A DNA stretch of 64,000 nt from the NCBI RefSeq assembly GCF_900107455.1, contig NZ_FNQB01000002.1:1674001-1738000 (forward strand), read 5' to 3'. Under the pieces are notes generated by a model, which made no database searches, had not been told where the DNA came from, and saw only the letters and a list, made by a program, of their open reading frames with translations. The DNA is from Asanoa ishikariensis (GTDB taxonomy: Bacteria > Actinomycetota > Actinomycetes > Mycobacteriales > Micromonosporaceae). Made by a program: the position numbers and the translations under genes. Positions 18,571-26,983 of the stretch are shown here, piece after piece (within the stretch, counting starts at the first letter, position 1; every line of letters starts with the position of its first letter).

Positions 18571-19323
18571 ATGCGCGTGGCAGTCATCGGCGGCACCGGA
18601 CTGGTCGGGCGCCAGACCGTGGCGGCGCTCGAGGCCAGGGGTCACGACCCGGTCGTGGTGTCGCGGAGCACGGGCGTCGACGTGATCACCGGTGACGGGC
18701 TCGAGGCCGCGCTCGACGGGGTGGGCGCCGTCATCGACGTGATCAGCTTCGAGTCGGCCGACCGGGCCGAGGCGGAGAGCTTCTTCGCGACGGAGACCGA
18801 GAACCTGCAGGCCGCCGAGCAGCGCGCGGGCGTCGGCCACCACGTGCTGTTGTCGATCGTCGGGGTCGACAACGTCGAGGGCAACGCGCACTACGCCGGC
18901 AAACGCATCCAGCAAGCCATGGTCAGCGACGGCGCGACCCCGTGGACCATCGTCGCCGCGACCGAGTTCTTCGACTTCGCCGCGATGGTCGTCGGGTGGA
19001 CCCGCACCGGCGACACCGCGGTCGTCCCGCCGCTGTTGGTGCAGCCCATCGCGGTCGCCGACGTGGCCGACGTCCTGGCCGAGGTGGCGGTGGGAAAGCC
19101 GTTGGGCCGCACCATCGAGATCGCCGGCCCGGACACCCACGACCTGGTCGACATGGCCCGCCGCACCCTGACCGCGCGGGGCGAGGCCCTCAGGCTGGTC
19201 GCGAGCTGGCGGGACAGCCCGCTCGGCGTCGAGATGGCGGGCGACGTGCGCCTGCCCGGCGACGGCGCCCGCATCGCGCCGACCACCTTCGAGACCTGGC
19301 TGGCGGCCGAGAGCAGGGGCTGA
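18571..19323 (+). CDS. NAD(P)-binding atypical SDR / NmrA-like protein
   Basis: 250 residues with an N-terminal Rossmann fold (MRVAVIGGTGLVGRQTVAAL) in the atypical/extended SDR group that includes NmrA-like and NAD(P)H-binding proteins. No clear YxxxK pair is seen in the usual place, although HYAGKRIQQAM may supply it. The middle segment (STGVDVITGDGLEAALDGVG) is the standard layout. The start at 18571 is preceded by a G-rich tract. It lies 31 bp before a membrane acyltransferase gene on the same strand. Enzyme or regulator function is open. Confidence 0.8.
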   Translation: MRVAVIGGTGLVGRQTVAALEARGHDPVVVSRSTGVDVITGDGLEAALDGVGAVIDVISFESADRAEAESFFATETENLQAAEQRAGVGHHVLLSIVGVDNVEGNAHYAGKRIQQAMVSDGATPWTIVAATEFFDFAAMVVGWTRTGDTAVVPPLLVQPIAVADVADVLAEVAVGKPLGRTIEIAGPDTHDLVDMARRTLTARGEALRLVASWRDSPLGVEMAGDVRLPGDGARIAPTTFETWLAAESRG

Positions 19324-19354
19324 CGAACACGCCACCCTGCTGCCATCCTGAGGC

Positions 19355-20527
19355 GTGACCACCGCGCGCACGACCACAGTGGACCGCCGACCGGAGCTCG
19401 ACGCGATCCGCACGCTGGTGGTCGTCGGCCTGGTGTTCTTCCACTCCGCGCTGGTGTTCGACGAGAACGACGACTTCTACGTCAAGAACGCCGACACGAC
19501 CAGCATCACCACCGTGCTCGCCGGTTTCGCGGTCCTGTGGGCGATGCCGGCGCTGTTCCTCATCGCGGGCTTCGGCTCGTGGCACTCGATGGACCGGCGC
19601 GGCCCGGGCGGCTTCGCGCGCGAGCGCCTCCAACGCCTCGGCGTGCCACTGCTCTTCGCGATCCTCACCTTCCTGCCGGTGCCACCGTGGCTGCGACTCA
19701 AGGCGGTCGACCCCGGCTACCACGAGAGCTACCTGGCGTTCCTGCCGAAGTTCTACACCGTGCACCTCGACCTCGCGGACTTCCCGTTCGTCCTGGGCGG
19801 CGACTACTTCGAGACCGGCCACCTCTGGTTCGTCGTCCTGCTGCTCACCTTCGCGCTGCTGCTCGCGGCCGCGAGCAGGTGGGCGCCACGGGCGGGCGAG
19901 GCCAAGGAGGCGCTGGCCCGCGCGGTCGGCCGGCGCGGGGTGGTGCTGCTGCCCGCGGTCGTGATGTCGGCGATCTGTGCCTTTGTCGGCATGGAGGAGG
20001 CGTTCGCCGGCTGGAGCCGCTGGGCGTACCTGCTGTTCTTCCTCAGCGGTTTCCTGCTCGCCTCCGACGACCGCTTCCGGGTGGCGATGCGGCGAGACGC
20101 CGTGCCCGCCGCCATCACAGCGGCCGCCGTCTTCGCGGTGACCGGCCCGGTCCTGCTGACCGCCGGCGACGACCCCTTCACGGCGATGACCGCGCACGCG
20201 ATCGTCGCCCGGGCGCTGTTCGGCTTCGCCGGCTGGTGCGCGGTGGTGGCGATCCTGGGCCTGCTCGACCGCCGCAACACTACGCGCACACCAAGAGAGC
20301 CCAGCCGCGCCTACCTCTACCTCGCCGTCGCCGCGCTCCCGATCTACGTGCTGCACCAGCCGATCGTCGTCGCTGTCGCCTACGGGGTCGTGCGCTGGGA
20401 CGCGCCCATCATCGTCAAATATCTGGCGATCGTCACCGCCGCCCTGACGTTGACCCTGGCCGCGTACGAGTTCCTGGTCCGCCGCACCAGGCTCACCCGC
20501 TACCTGTTCGGCATGCGCCTACGATGA
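19355..20527 (+). CDS. Acyltransferase 3 family membrane protein
   Basis: 390 residues with about ten membrane helices. The N-terminus RRPELDAIRTLVVVGLVFFHSA is the classic family start, with Arg and His needed for O-acyl transfer; PALFLIAGFGSWHS and YVLHQPIVVAVAY follow in the expected places. Family members add acetyl or other acyl groups to extracytoplasmic sugars and glycolipids. GTG 19355 gives the normal N-terminus. The ThuA gene begins inside its last codons (ATGA), so the two are translationally coupled. Confidence 0.85.
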   Translation: MTTARTTTVDRRPELDAIRTLVVVGLVFFHSALVFDENDDFYVKNADTTSITTVLAGFAVLWAMPALFLIAGFGSWHSMDRRGPGGFARERLQRLGVPLLFAILTFLPVPPWLRLKAVDPGYHESYLAFLPKFYTVHLDLADFPFVLGGDYFETGHLWFVVLLLTFALLLAAASRWAPRAGEAKEALARAVGRRGVVLLPAVVMSAICAFVGMEEAFAGWSRWAYLLFFLSGFLLASDDRFRVAMRRDAVPAAITAAAVFAVTGPVLLTAGDDPFTAMTAHAIVARALFGFAGWCAVVAILGLLDRRNTTRTPREPSRAYLYLAVAALPIYVLHQPIVVAVAYGVVRWDAPIIVKYLAIVTAALTLTLAAYEFLVRRTRLTRYLFGMRLR

Positions 20528-21204
20528 GCCGAATGAGTGACAACCGAAGGGCCCTCGTGGTCCGCGGCGGCTGGGACGGACACGTACCGGTCGAAGCGAC
20601 CGACGGGTTCGTGCCGTTCCTCCGCGAACAGGGCTTCCAGGTCGACATCAGCGAAACCCTCGACGTGTACGCCGACCCGACCGCGCTGACCGGCCTCGAC
20701 CTGATCGTCCAGTGCTGGACGATGGGCACGGCGACCGACGCCCAGATCGACGGCCTGATCGGTGCGGTGCGCTCCGGCACCGGTTTCGCCGGCTGGCACG
20801 GCGGCATCGTCGACTCGTTCCGGTCGTCGACCCGCTACCTGCAGATGACCGGCGGCCAGTTCGCCGAGCACCCGGACAACTTCGTCGACTACGAGGTCGA
20901 AGTCGTGCCGGAGCGCGCCGAACATCCGATCGTCGTCGGGCTGCCGGCCAAGTGGTCGCTGCACACCGAGCAGTACTGGATGCTCACCGACGAGCTGTCC
21001 GACGTTCTGGCCACCACCCGGTTCCGGGCGACGGCGGACACCGCCTGGCGCGATGACGTGGTGGTGCCGGCGGTCTGGACCCGCCAATGGGGCCAGGGCA
21101 GGATCTTCGTGTCCACGGTCGGGCACAAGCTCGAGGACCTGGACCACCCGGACGTACGCACGCTGACCGAACGCGGCCTGCTCTGGGCGGCGCGCCAGGC
21201 CTAG
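20524..21204 (+). CDS. ThuA-like (trehalose utilisation) domain protein
   Basis: 226 residues of the ThuA class-I amidotransferase-like fold. Typical blocks are RALVVRGGWDGHVP, the TGFAGWHGGIVDSF strand-turn, YLQMTGGQFAEHP and the histidine-rich SLHTEQYWML region; no glutaminase Cys triad is present, as is normal for ThuA. The family is linked to sugar or keto-sugar metabolism but its reaction is poorly defined. The start overlaps the acyltransferase stop (ATGA); a second ATG at 20533 is possible. Its stop overlaps the end of a convergent 98-residue gene by four bases. Confidence 0.82.
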   Translation: MSRMSDNRRALVVRGGWDGHVPVEATDGFVPFLREQGFQVDISETLDVYADPTALTGLDLIVQCWTMGTATDAQIDGLIGAVRSGTGFAGWHGGIVDSFRSSTRYLQMTGGQFAEHPDNFVDYEVEVVPERAEHPIVVGLPAKWSLHTEQYWMLTDELSDVLATTRFRATADTAWRDDVVVPAVWTRQWGQGRIFVSTVGHKLEDLDHPDVRTLTERGLLWAARQA

Positions 21205-21497
21205 GGGCAGTCGGGCGCCTTGCACCCTCGGCGGGCTTTGGCATGCAGTTCGAAGTCGTGGTGGCTGATCCGCACCAGGCTCAGCCGGGGGCGCATCGGG
21301 CCGCGGGCCCAGTAGGACCGCACCCGATCCAGCTCGCGTAGGGCCGCGGCCTCATCCGACCGCGGACAGCCGAACTCATGGTCTCCGGCGGGCCACTCCA
21401 GGCGGACCGCCCACAGCGCGTTCCTCCGCAACACAGTCTTCCCCTTCGATGCATCCAGCGTGCCTGGCCGGCCGAGGGGGAAGTCACCGGCGTCCAT
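21201..21497 (-). CDS. Unknown small protein, 98 residues
   Basis: Unrecognised. The sequence is basic and Trp/Arg-rich in the middle (LRRNALWAVRLEWPAGDHEFGCP, shortened here to its first part LRRNALWAVRLEWPAG) and ends with a Cys-containing tail (GCKAPDCP). There is no signal peptide or membrane helix. It sits 11 bp downstream of the nucleoside hydrolase gene on the same strand, so it may be the last gene of that transcript. The ATG at 21497 lacks a strong ribosome site. Confidence 0.55.
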   Translation of the reverse strand: MDAGDFPLGRPGTLDASKGKTVLRRNALWAVRLEWPAGDHEFGCPRSDEAAALRELDRVRSYWARGPMRPRLSLVRISHHDFELHAKARRGCKAPDCP

Positions 21498-21508
21498 GAT
21501 TTTACCCG

Positions 21509-22372
21509 TTACACGGCTCCGGAAACTGTCGTGAAGTAGTGCGAGAGAAACGCGTCCGGGTGGACTTGCGACGCGACCTCGTGCGGGCCGTGGGCGTCGG
21601 GTCGCCACCGGGTGCCGCCGTCGGTGGTGTCCACGGTCACCTCGCCACGGGTGAAATCGCACAGCTCGGGCGCGAAGATCGTGGCGGCCGCGAGCGGGTC
21701 GTGGAAGGTCACCTGCGGGCGCTCGGCGAACCACGACCCCGCCAGGTCCGCCACGGGGTGGAGCAGTGGGTGGTCGCAGCGGGCCAGGAAGTCGCCGGCG
21801 TCCATCCGTACGCGCCGGGTGACGTCGAGGCCGACCGAGCGGTGCACGCGGGCGGAGGCCGCGTAGACGCGGGCCGCGGCGTAGGGGTCGTTGCGGATGT
21901 TCCACTCCGGACCGCCCTGCCCGAGGAACGCCCCGCCCATCAACACCAGCCCGCGCAGCAACGACGGGACGGCCGGGTCGACCGCGAACAGCAGCGCCAC
22001 GTTGGTCAGCGGGCCGATGGCGAGCAGGGTGACCTCGCCCGGGTGGGCGTGGATCGTGCGGCGCAGGAACTCGACCGCCTCGCCGATCGGGAACACCTCG
22101 TCGTGCGGCCACCGCTCCAACGCCGCGGCCTGCGGTGGCGGCTTCTGCAAGGGTGGTCCCACCAGCGGGACCCCGGCGCCGGGCAGGATGGGCACGTCGC
22201 GCCCGGCGACCCGGCACAGCACGCTGGCCAGCGATGCGCGGTCGACCGGAGCCGCGGTCACCGTGGTGATCCCGAGCAGCTCGCACTTTGGCTGCGCGAG
22301 CAGGTACGCCAGGCAGACGGCATCGTCGATGTCGTTGCCGATGTCGGTGTCCAGCAGCACTAGCTCGGCCAT
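21509..22372 (-). CDS. Inosine/uridine-preferring nucleoside hydrolase
   Basis: 287-residue N-ribohydrolase that splits nucleosides to base and ribose. The calcium-site motif DTDIGNDIDDA begins at residue 8 (variant of DTDPGxDDA), followed by the LLAIGPLTNVALLF and LVLMGGAF blocks. The WNIRNDPYAAARVY region and FHDPLAAATIF complete the active site. It follows the GH15 gene by 12 bp on the same strand and is probably co-transcribed. Confidence 0.9.
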   Translation of the reverse strand: MAELVLLDTDIGNDIDDAVCLAYLLAQPKCELLGITTVTAAPVDRASLASVLCRVAGRDVPILPGAGVPLVGPPLQKPPPQAAALERWPHDEVFPIGEAVEFLRRTIHAHPGEVTLLAIGPLTNVALLFAVDPAVPSLLRGLVLMGGAFLGQGGPEWNIRNDPYAAARVYAASARVHRSVGLDVTRRVRMDAGDFLARCDHPLLHPVADLAGSWFAERPQVTFHDPLAAATIFAPELCDFTRGEVTVDTTDGGTRWRPDAHGPHEVASQVHPDAFLSHYFTTVSGAV

Positions 22373-22384
22373 GGCACCAGGATG

Positions 22385-24352
22385 TCAGGACACCTCGGCC
22401 AACCGCTCGGCCAGGATGATTCGGGAAGCGGCCTGGATCAACGCCAGATGTGAGAACGCCTGTGGGAAGTTGCCCAGGTGCCGCCCGGTCTTCACCTCGA
22501 ACTCCTCGGCGTACAGGTTGAGCGGTGAGCCGACCTTGAGCAGCCGCTCCATCAGTTGGACCGCGCGCTCCACCTCGCCGATCGCGGTCAGTGCGGACAC
22601 CATCCAGAACGAGCAGATCAGGAACGAGCCCTCCTTGCCGGACAGGCCGTCGTCGGTCTGGTCGGTGTGGTAGCGCAGCACGAACCCGTCCTCGGTGAGG
22701 TCCTTGGCGATCGCCTCGACCGTCTTGCGCATCCGCTCGTCGCTCGACGGCAGGAAGTTGTAGAGCACGGCGAGCAGCGTGGAGGCGTCCAGCGCGTCCG
22801 TGTCGTAGTGCTGGCGCAGCACACCGTCGTCCCGTACACCGTGGGCCAGGATGTCGTCGTGTATCTCCTTGGCCGATGCCGCGAGGCGCTCCGCCGAGTC
22901 CTTGTGCCCGCGGATCTCGGACAGCCGGGACGCCCGGTCCATCGCGATCCAGCACATCAGCTTCGAGGAGACGTAGTGCTGCGGGTCGCCGCGGGCCTCC
23001 CAGATGCCCTGGTCCGGGTTGCGCCAGACCTTCTCGGCCGACTCCGCCTGGCTGGCCACGATCGGCCAGAGCCGCCGGGGCATCCGTTGGCTGCGCCTGG
23101 TGTGCAGGAGCACCGAGTCGAGCACCGCGCCGAACACGTCGTTCTGCCGCTGGCTGTAGGCGCTGTTGCCGATCCGCACCGGCCGCGCGCCGTCGTACCC
23201 GGAAAGGTCGTCACGCAGCTTCTCGGTGAGGTCGCGGCGCCCGTCGATGCCGTACATGATCTGCAATGTGCCGTCGTGGTTGGGCTCGATGTCCGCGACG
23301 AACTGCATGAACTCGTCGGCTTCCCAGTCCAGGTTCAGATAGTGCAGCGCCTGCATGGTGAACGAGCTGTCGCGCATCCAGGTGTACCGGTAGTCCCAGT
23401 TGCGTTCCCCGCCCGGCGTCTCCGGCAGGGAGGTGGTCAGGGCCGCCACGGTCGCACCGGTCGGCATGTACGTCAGCCCCTTGACCGCGAGCGCGGATCG
23501 CTGCAGGGCGTCCCGCCAGCGGTGGTCCGGGATCCGGGCGCCGGCCAGCCAGTTGCGCCAGTAGGCCGTGGTGTTGTCGATGCAGGCCATCGCCTCGGCG
23601 AAGGTGCCCGGGGTGGCGAGCTGGTCGGCCCAGGACAGCACGCAGTACGCGTGGTCACCGCGGTTGAGCCGGCGCCGGCCACGGATCCGGTTGCCCTCGA
23701 TGCCCATCGCCATGTCGGACCGCAGGCGCACGGTGACCCCGGCCCCGGTGCCGTCGGCCACGTGCTGGTCGTTATCTACAAAGGACCAACTGGCCGGGGT
23801 GCGTCCGTAGTCGAACGCCGGCTCGCAGATCAGCTCGATGTCGACGTGCCCGTCTAGGCATTCGACGGTACGCACGAAGAGGTGGTCGGCGTCCTCGTCG
23901 TACGGCGGCCGGCTGTGCGGGGTGACCAGGTCCGGCCCGTTCGACGGACCGATGGTCAGCGCGTCGCGGACCTGGATCCAGCCGGTCAACGTGCGCCAGG
24001 TGGTGACCAGCACGTTGGTGCCCGGCTCGTAGTCGCGCGCGGTGAAATGGTTGATCCCGTAGGGACCGAGCCGGAACATCCCGGACTCGCGGTCGAGCAC
24101 GCTGCCGAAGATGGCAGGTGAGTCGAACCGGGGGACGCACAGCCAGTCGACCGAACCGTCGGGCGCGACCAGCGCGCCGGTGTGGCAGTTGGAGAGGAAG
24201 GCGTAGCTCTCGATCGGCGGGAACGGCGAGCGGACCGGGGTACTCGTGACCCAGCCGCTCGCCGCCCGCACGTTCCGCCCGCCCGCCGCGACCAGCCCAC
24301 CGGCACCGGAGATCGCGGCGGCCGCTTCGGCATTGTCCGGGTTGCTGGTCAT
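22385..24352 (-). CDS. Glycoside hydrolase family 15 protein (glucoamylase/trehalase type)
   Basis: 655 residues. An N-terminal beta-sandwich domain (about 45-290; IESYAFLSNCHTGALVAPDGSVDWLC) is followed by an (alpha/alpha)6 barrel (about 300-640) with the typical RNWDYRYTWMRDSSFT substrate loop and PNHDGTLQIMYGIDG. The mycobacterial relative is a trehalase, so trehalose or alpha-glucan hydrolysis are both possible. There is no signal peptide, so it is cytoplasmic. The first about 40 residues are Ala/Gly-rich and may be over-extended. It lies between a small membrane protein gene (9 bp upstream) and the nucleoside hydrolase. Confidence 0.88.
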   Translation of the reverse strand: MTSNPDNAEAAAAISGAGGLVAAGGRNVRAASGWVTSTPVRSPFPPIESYAFLSNCHTGALVAPDGSVDWLCVPRFDSPAIFGSVLDRESGMFRLGPYGINHFTARDYEPGTNVLVTTWRTLTGWIQVRDALTIGPSNGPDLVTPHSRPPYDEDADHLFVRTVECLDGHVDIELICEPAFDYGRTPASWSFVDNDQHVADGTGAGVTVRLRSDMAMGIEGNRIRGRRRLNRGDHAYCVLSWADQLATPGTFAEAMACIDNTTAYWRNWLAGARIPDHRWRDALQRSALAVKGLTYMPTGATVAALTTSLPETPGGERNWDYRYTWMRDSSFTMQALHYLNLDWEADEFMQFVADIEPNHDGTLQIMYGIDGRRDLTEKLRDDLSGYDGARPVRIGNSAYSQRQNDVFGAVLDSVLLHTRRSQRMPRRLWPIVASQAESAEKVWRNPDQGIWEARGDPQHYVSSKLMCWIAMDRASRLSEIRGHKDSAERLAASAKEIHDDILAHGVRDDGVLRQHYDTDALDASTLLAVLYNFLPSSDERMRKTVEAIAKDLTEDGFVLRYHTDQTDDGLSGKEGSFLICSFWMVSALTAIGEVERAVQLMERLLKVGSPLNLYAEEFEVKTGRHLGNFPQAFSHLALIQAASRIILAERLAEVS

Positions 24353-24361
24353 GGCGTCACA

Positions 24362-24823
24362 TCACCGCATCGGAGCGGTGCCGGTGCGGGGCAGGTCGCC
24401 GGTGTCGTCGCGCATGGCGTGCGTGCCCATGGTCTGCGGCTTCCAGACGGCCAGCGCCCAGATCACGAACACCGCCATCGCGATCTCCAGCAGCGACCAG
24501 AACGGGTAGTAGGGAATGAAGAAGAAGTTGGCCGTGGCGGACAGCACGGCGAAGAAGATGCCGAGCCCCCGAGCCCAGGCGGCGCCGGTGAACAGCGCCA
24601 GACCAGCGAGCGCGGCCAGCGCGCCCAGCACGATGTGCAGGATGCCCCAGCCCGTGGTGCTGAACGAGTAGAGGTAGTTCTGCGTCACGACGAAGAAGGA
24701 ACCCCTGACGACCGCGACGATTCCCATCACGAGCTGCCAGAGACCCATCATCAGCAGAACCACCGCGGCGAAGATCGCACCGCTCGCCGCCCACAACTGC
24801 CTGCTCGACGTATCCCGCGTCAT
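24362..24823 (-). CDS. Small four-helix membrane protein (DUF7144-like)
   Basis: 153 residues with four transmembrane helices (about 13-35, 60-80, 85-105, 110-130) and short polar ends. The pattern GxWQLVMGIVAVVRGSFFVV and GWGILHIVLGALAALAGL matches a family of actinobacterial membrane proteins of unknown function. Nine bases separate it from the GH15 gene, suggesting one transcript. No catalytic residues are evident. Confidence 0.75.
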   Translation of the reverse strand: MTRDTSSRQLWAASGAIFAAVVLLMMGLWQLVMGIVAVVRGSFFVVTQNYLYSFSTTGWGILHIVLGALAALAGLALFTGAAWARGLGIFFAVLSATANFFFIPYYPFWSLLEIAMAVFVIWALAVWKPQTMGTHAMRDDTGDLPRTGTAPMR

Positions 24824-24894
24824 CGCGTACCTCCGATGCTCGGACGTGTGGCTTCCCCATCGTGGCAGAAGTTTCCGAATCGCGAAGTAAGTTC

Positions 24895-25212
24895 TTATTT
24901 TGGGTGGTCTTGAAGCTGTGCCAGAAGTGTCGCCAGCCGATCCCGCCCGGCGGTGTCAGCCGGATCCTTGATCCGTGCCACCAACACCACCTCGGCGCCG
25001 TCGAGCGTCACGGTGAGCGCGAGATGCCGCAACAACTCCTGCTCGGTAGCCAACCGCGCCACCGCGCCCACGATCCCGAACCCAGCGGGCCAACGAACCT
25101 CAGCGGCGACCTCGGTCCGATGCGCCAACCGCCCGCCGGTGGGCCGCACGATGGCGGCAGGCCCCCCGCCCCACGGCGTAGGCGGCGGCAACCGATGCGT
25201 GGGAATCCGCAT
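24895..25212 (-). CDS. Unknown small protein, 105 residues
   Basis: Not recognised. The first 30 residues are Pro/Gly-rich (MRIPTHRLPPPTPWGGG), the rest looks like a compact alpha/beta domain (LALTVTLDGAEVVLVARI) ending in Gln/His-rich helix. ATG 25212 is preceded by GGGAGG at a good distance. It stands alone between the membrane protein and the KDG kinase genes. Confidence 0.6.
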   Translation of the reverse strand: MRIPTHRLPPPTPWGGGPAAIVRPTGGRLAHRTEVAAEVRWPAGFGIVGAVARLATEQELLRHLALTVTLDGAEVVLVARIKDPADTAGRDRLATLLAQLQDHPK

Positions 25213-25298
25213 GACGACCTCCCAACCCCACCCCACCGTCCCAGACCCGACCCAGCGCCCGGACCGCTTTCCCGACGCCCAAACCCCCAGTCCTCATT

Positions 25299-25327
25299 GG
25301 CGTGTCACCACCCAGGGCGTGTCACCC
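25299..25327. repeat. Short direct repeat GGCGTGTCACC
   Basis: GGCGTGTCACC occurs at 25299-25309 and again at 25317-25327, in the 141-bp gap between the KDG kinase stop and the unknown small gene. It could be a regulator site for the small gene; nothing else is seen in this gap. Confidence 0.35.
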
Positions 25328-25353
25328 GCCGAGCAGCGGTATCTCCCGGGAGG

Positions 25354-26271
25354 TCAGTCGGCGGCGAGGATGGTGGATCGGGTGGGGATCGGGCCTACCG
25401 CGCCGTGGCCCTGGGTGGTTAGGGCTCCGGCTACTGCGGCGTAGTGGGCTGCTTCCGCTGGGGTGGCGCCGGCTGTCAGGTGGGCCATGAAGGCGCCGTC
25501 GAAGGCGTCGCCGGCGCCTGTGCTGTCCAGCGGAGTTACTGGGTGTGGCTTGATCTCTGTCAGGGTGGCCTCGTGCCAGAGCAGGGCTCCGTCCGCGCCC
25601 AGCTTGAGGACTACCGTGCGGGGGCCTCGGGCGGCGTACCAGTCGATCACCGCTGTTGGGTCTGTCGCGCCGGTCAGTAGGCGGCCTTCCTCGATGTTGG
25701 GGAAGACCACGTCGCTGAGCTCGATGCTGCGGGCGACCACCGCGCGGGCGCGTTCCAGGGGCCAGAGTTGCGGGCGGTAGTTCGGGTCGTAGCTGACCAG
25801 CGTGCCGGCGGCGCGGGCCACGGTCATCGCGTGGAAGGCCGCGTCGCACGCCGAGACGCTGATCGCCTGGGTTATCCCGGATACGTGCAGGGCGCGGGCG
25901 GACGCTACCGCCGGCTCGGGTACGTCCGCGGGGGACAGTCGGCTCGCGGCCGAGTCCGCCCGGTAGTAGGTGAACACGCTGCGGGCCGGGTCGCGGGAGA
26001 TGAAGTAGACGCCTGTGCGCTCGCCGTCGGCTCGTACCACGTGGGTCGTGTCGATTCCTTCCGCTTCCCAGAGGCGCAGGAACGCGTCGCCGAACGGGTC
26101 GGTGCCGACTCGGGTCACGTAGCCCGTGCGGGCGCCCGAGCGGGCGGCGGCCACGAGGAAGTTGGAGGTGTCGCCGCCGAAGCCGGTGGCGAACTGGCCG
26201 GCGGTGTCGAGCGCCGCGTGGCCGATGGTGCTGAACTCCAGGAGCGGTTCACCGATCGCGATGATGTCCAT
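25354..26271 (-). CDS. kdgK: 2-Keto-3-deoxygluconate kinase (PfkB family)
   Basis: 305-residue sugar kinase phosphorylating 2-keto-3-deoxygluconate to KDPG. PfkB features: N-terminal GEPLLEF, GGDTSNFLVAAARSG substrate lid, and the C-terminal anion-hole motif DSTGAGDAFDGAF with the catalytic Asp. Specificity is assigned from the divergent KDPG aldolase gene 51 bp away; together they form the lower Entner-Doudoroff branch used for sugar acids such as galacturonate or gluconate. The start at 26271 lacks a ribosome site; TACTGT lies close upstream, suggesting a very short leader. Confidence 0.85.
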   Translation of the reverse strand: MDIIAIGEPLLEFSTIGHAALDTAGQFATGFGGDTSNFLVAAARSGARTGYVTRVGTDPFGDAFLRLWEAEGIDTTHVVRADGERTGVYFISRDPARSVFTYYRADSAASRLSPADVPEPAVASARALHVSGITQAISVSACDAAFHAMTVARAAGTLVSYDPNYRPQLWPLERARAVVARSIELSDVVFPNIEEGRLLTGATDPTAVIDWYAARGPRTVVLKLGADGALLWHEATLTEIKPHPVTPLDSTGAGDAFDGAFMAHLTAGATPAEAAHYAAVAGALTTQGHGAVGPIPTRSTILAAD

Positions 26272-26322
26272 GGCGAGTGACAGTATGCGAGGGTCACCTT
26301 CGATGCCTTCGAGGAGCTGCAG

Positions 26323-26952
26323 ATGACGTCGAACGCCCGGGACCTGCTCGCGATCAGTCCGGTGATCCCGGTCGTGGTGGTCGAGGACGCGGCTAGCGCG
26401 GTGCCCCTGGCCGAGGCGCTGCTGCGTGGTGGGGTCGGGATCATCGAGATCACCCTGCGTACGCCGGACGCTCTTGCCGCATTGGCGGCGGTGGCCAAGG
26501 CGGTGCCGGAGATGCGGGTCGGCGCCGGCACCGTGGTCACGCCCGGGCAGGTCGAGGCAGCCCGGGACGCGGGCGCCACGTTCCTCGTGAGCCCGGGTGC
26601 GACCGACGCCCTGGTCGACGCGGCCCGCACGTCCGGCCTTCCGTTCCTGCCCGGTGCCGGCACGGTGAGCGAGATGCTGGCGTTGCGCGAGCGGGGGCTC
26701 GACACGCTCAAGTTCTTCCCGGCCGAGGCGAGCGGCGGGCGTGGCTACCTGTCCTCGGTGCACGGGCCGCTGCCGGACCTGGCCTTCTGCCCGACGGGCG
26801 GGGTCACCGCCGGCACCGCCGCCGACTGGCTGGCGCTGCCCAACGTCGGCTGTGTCGGTGGGTCCTGGCTGACGCCGGCCGACGCGGTGCGCGCCCACGA
26901 CTGGGAGCGCGTCGAGCGCCTCGCGCGGGAGTCGACCAGCTTGCGGCTGTAA
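26323..26952 (+). CDS. eda: KDPG aldolase (2-keto-3-deoxy-6-phosphogluconate aldolase)
   Basis: 209-residue class I aldolase splitting KDPG into pyruvate and glyceraldehyde 3-phosphate. The Schiff-base lysine is Lys130 in TLKFFPAE; Glu in IIEITLRTPDAL and the GAGTVVTPGQVEAA phosphate/substrate loop are in place, as is CPTGGVTAGTAADW. ATG 26323 has GAGGAGC in front. Divergent from kdgK, whose product is its substrate. The next gene downstream, a SARP-type regulator, starts 31 bp later on the same strand. Confidence 0.93.
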   Translation: MTSNARDLLAISPVIPVVVVEDAASAVPLAEALLRGGVGIIEITLRTPDALAALAAVAKAVPEMRVGAGTVVTPGQVEAARDAGATFLVSPGATDALVDAARTSGLPFLPGAGTVSEMLALRERGLDTLKFFPAEASGGRGYLSSVHGPLPDLAFCPTGGVTAGTAADWLALPNVGCVGGSWLTPADAVRAHDWERVERLARESTSLRL

Positions 26953-26983
26953 ACCTGTCGCACGCATGGTGGAGAGTAGAAGC

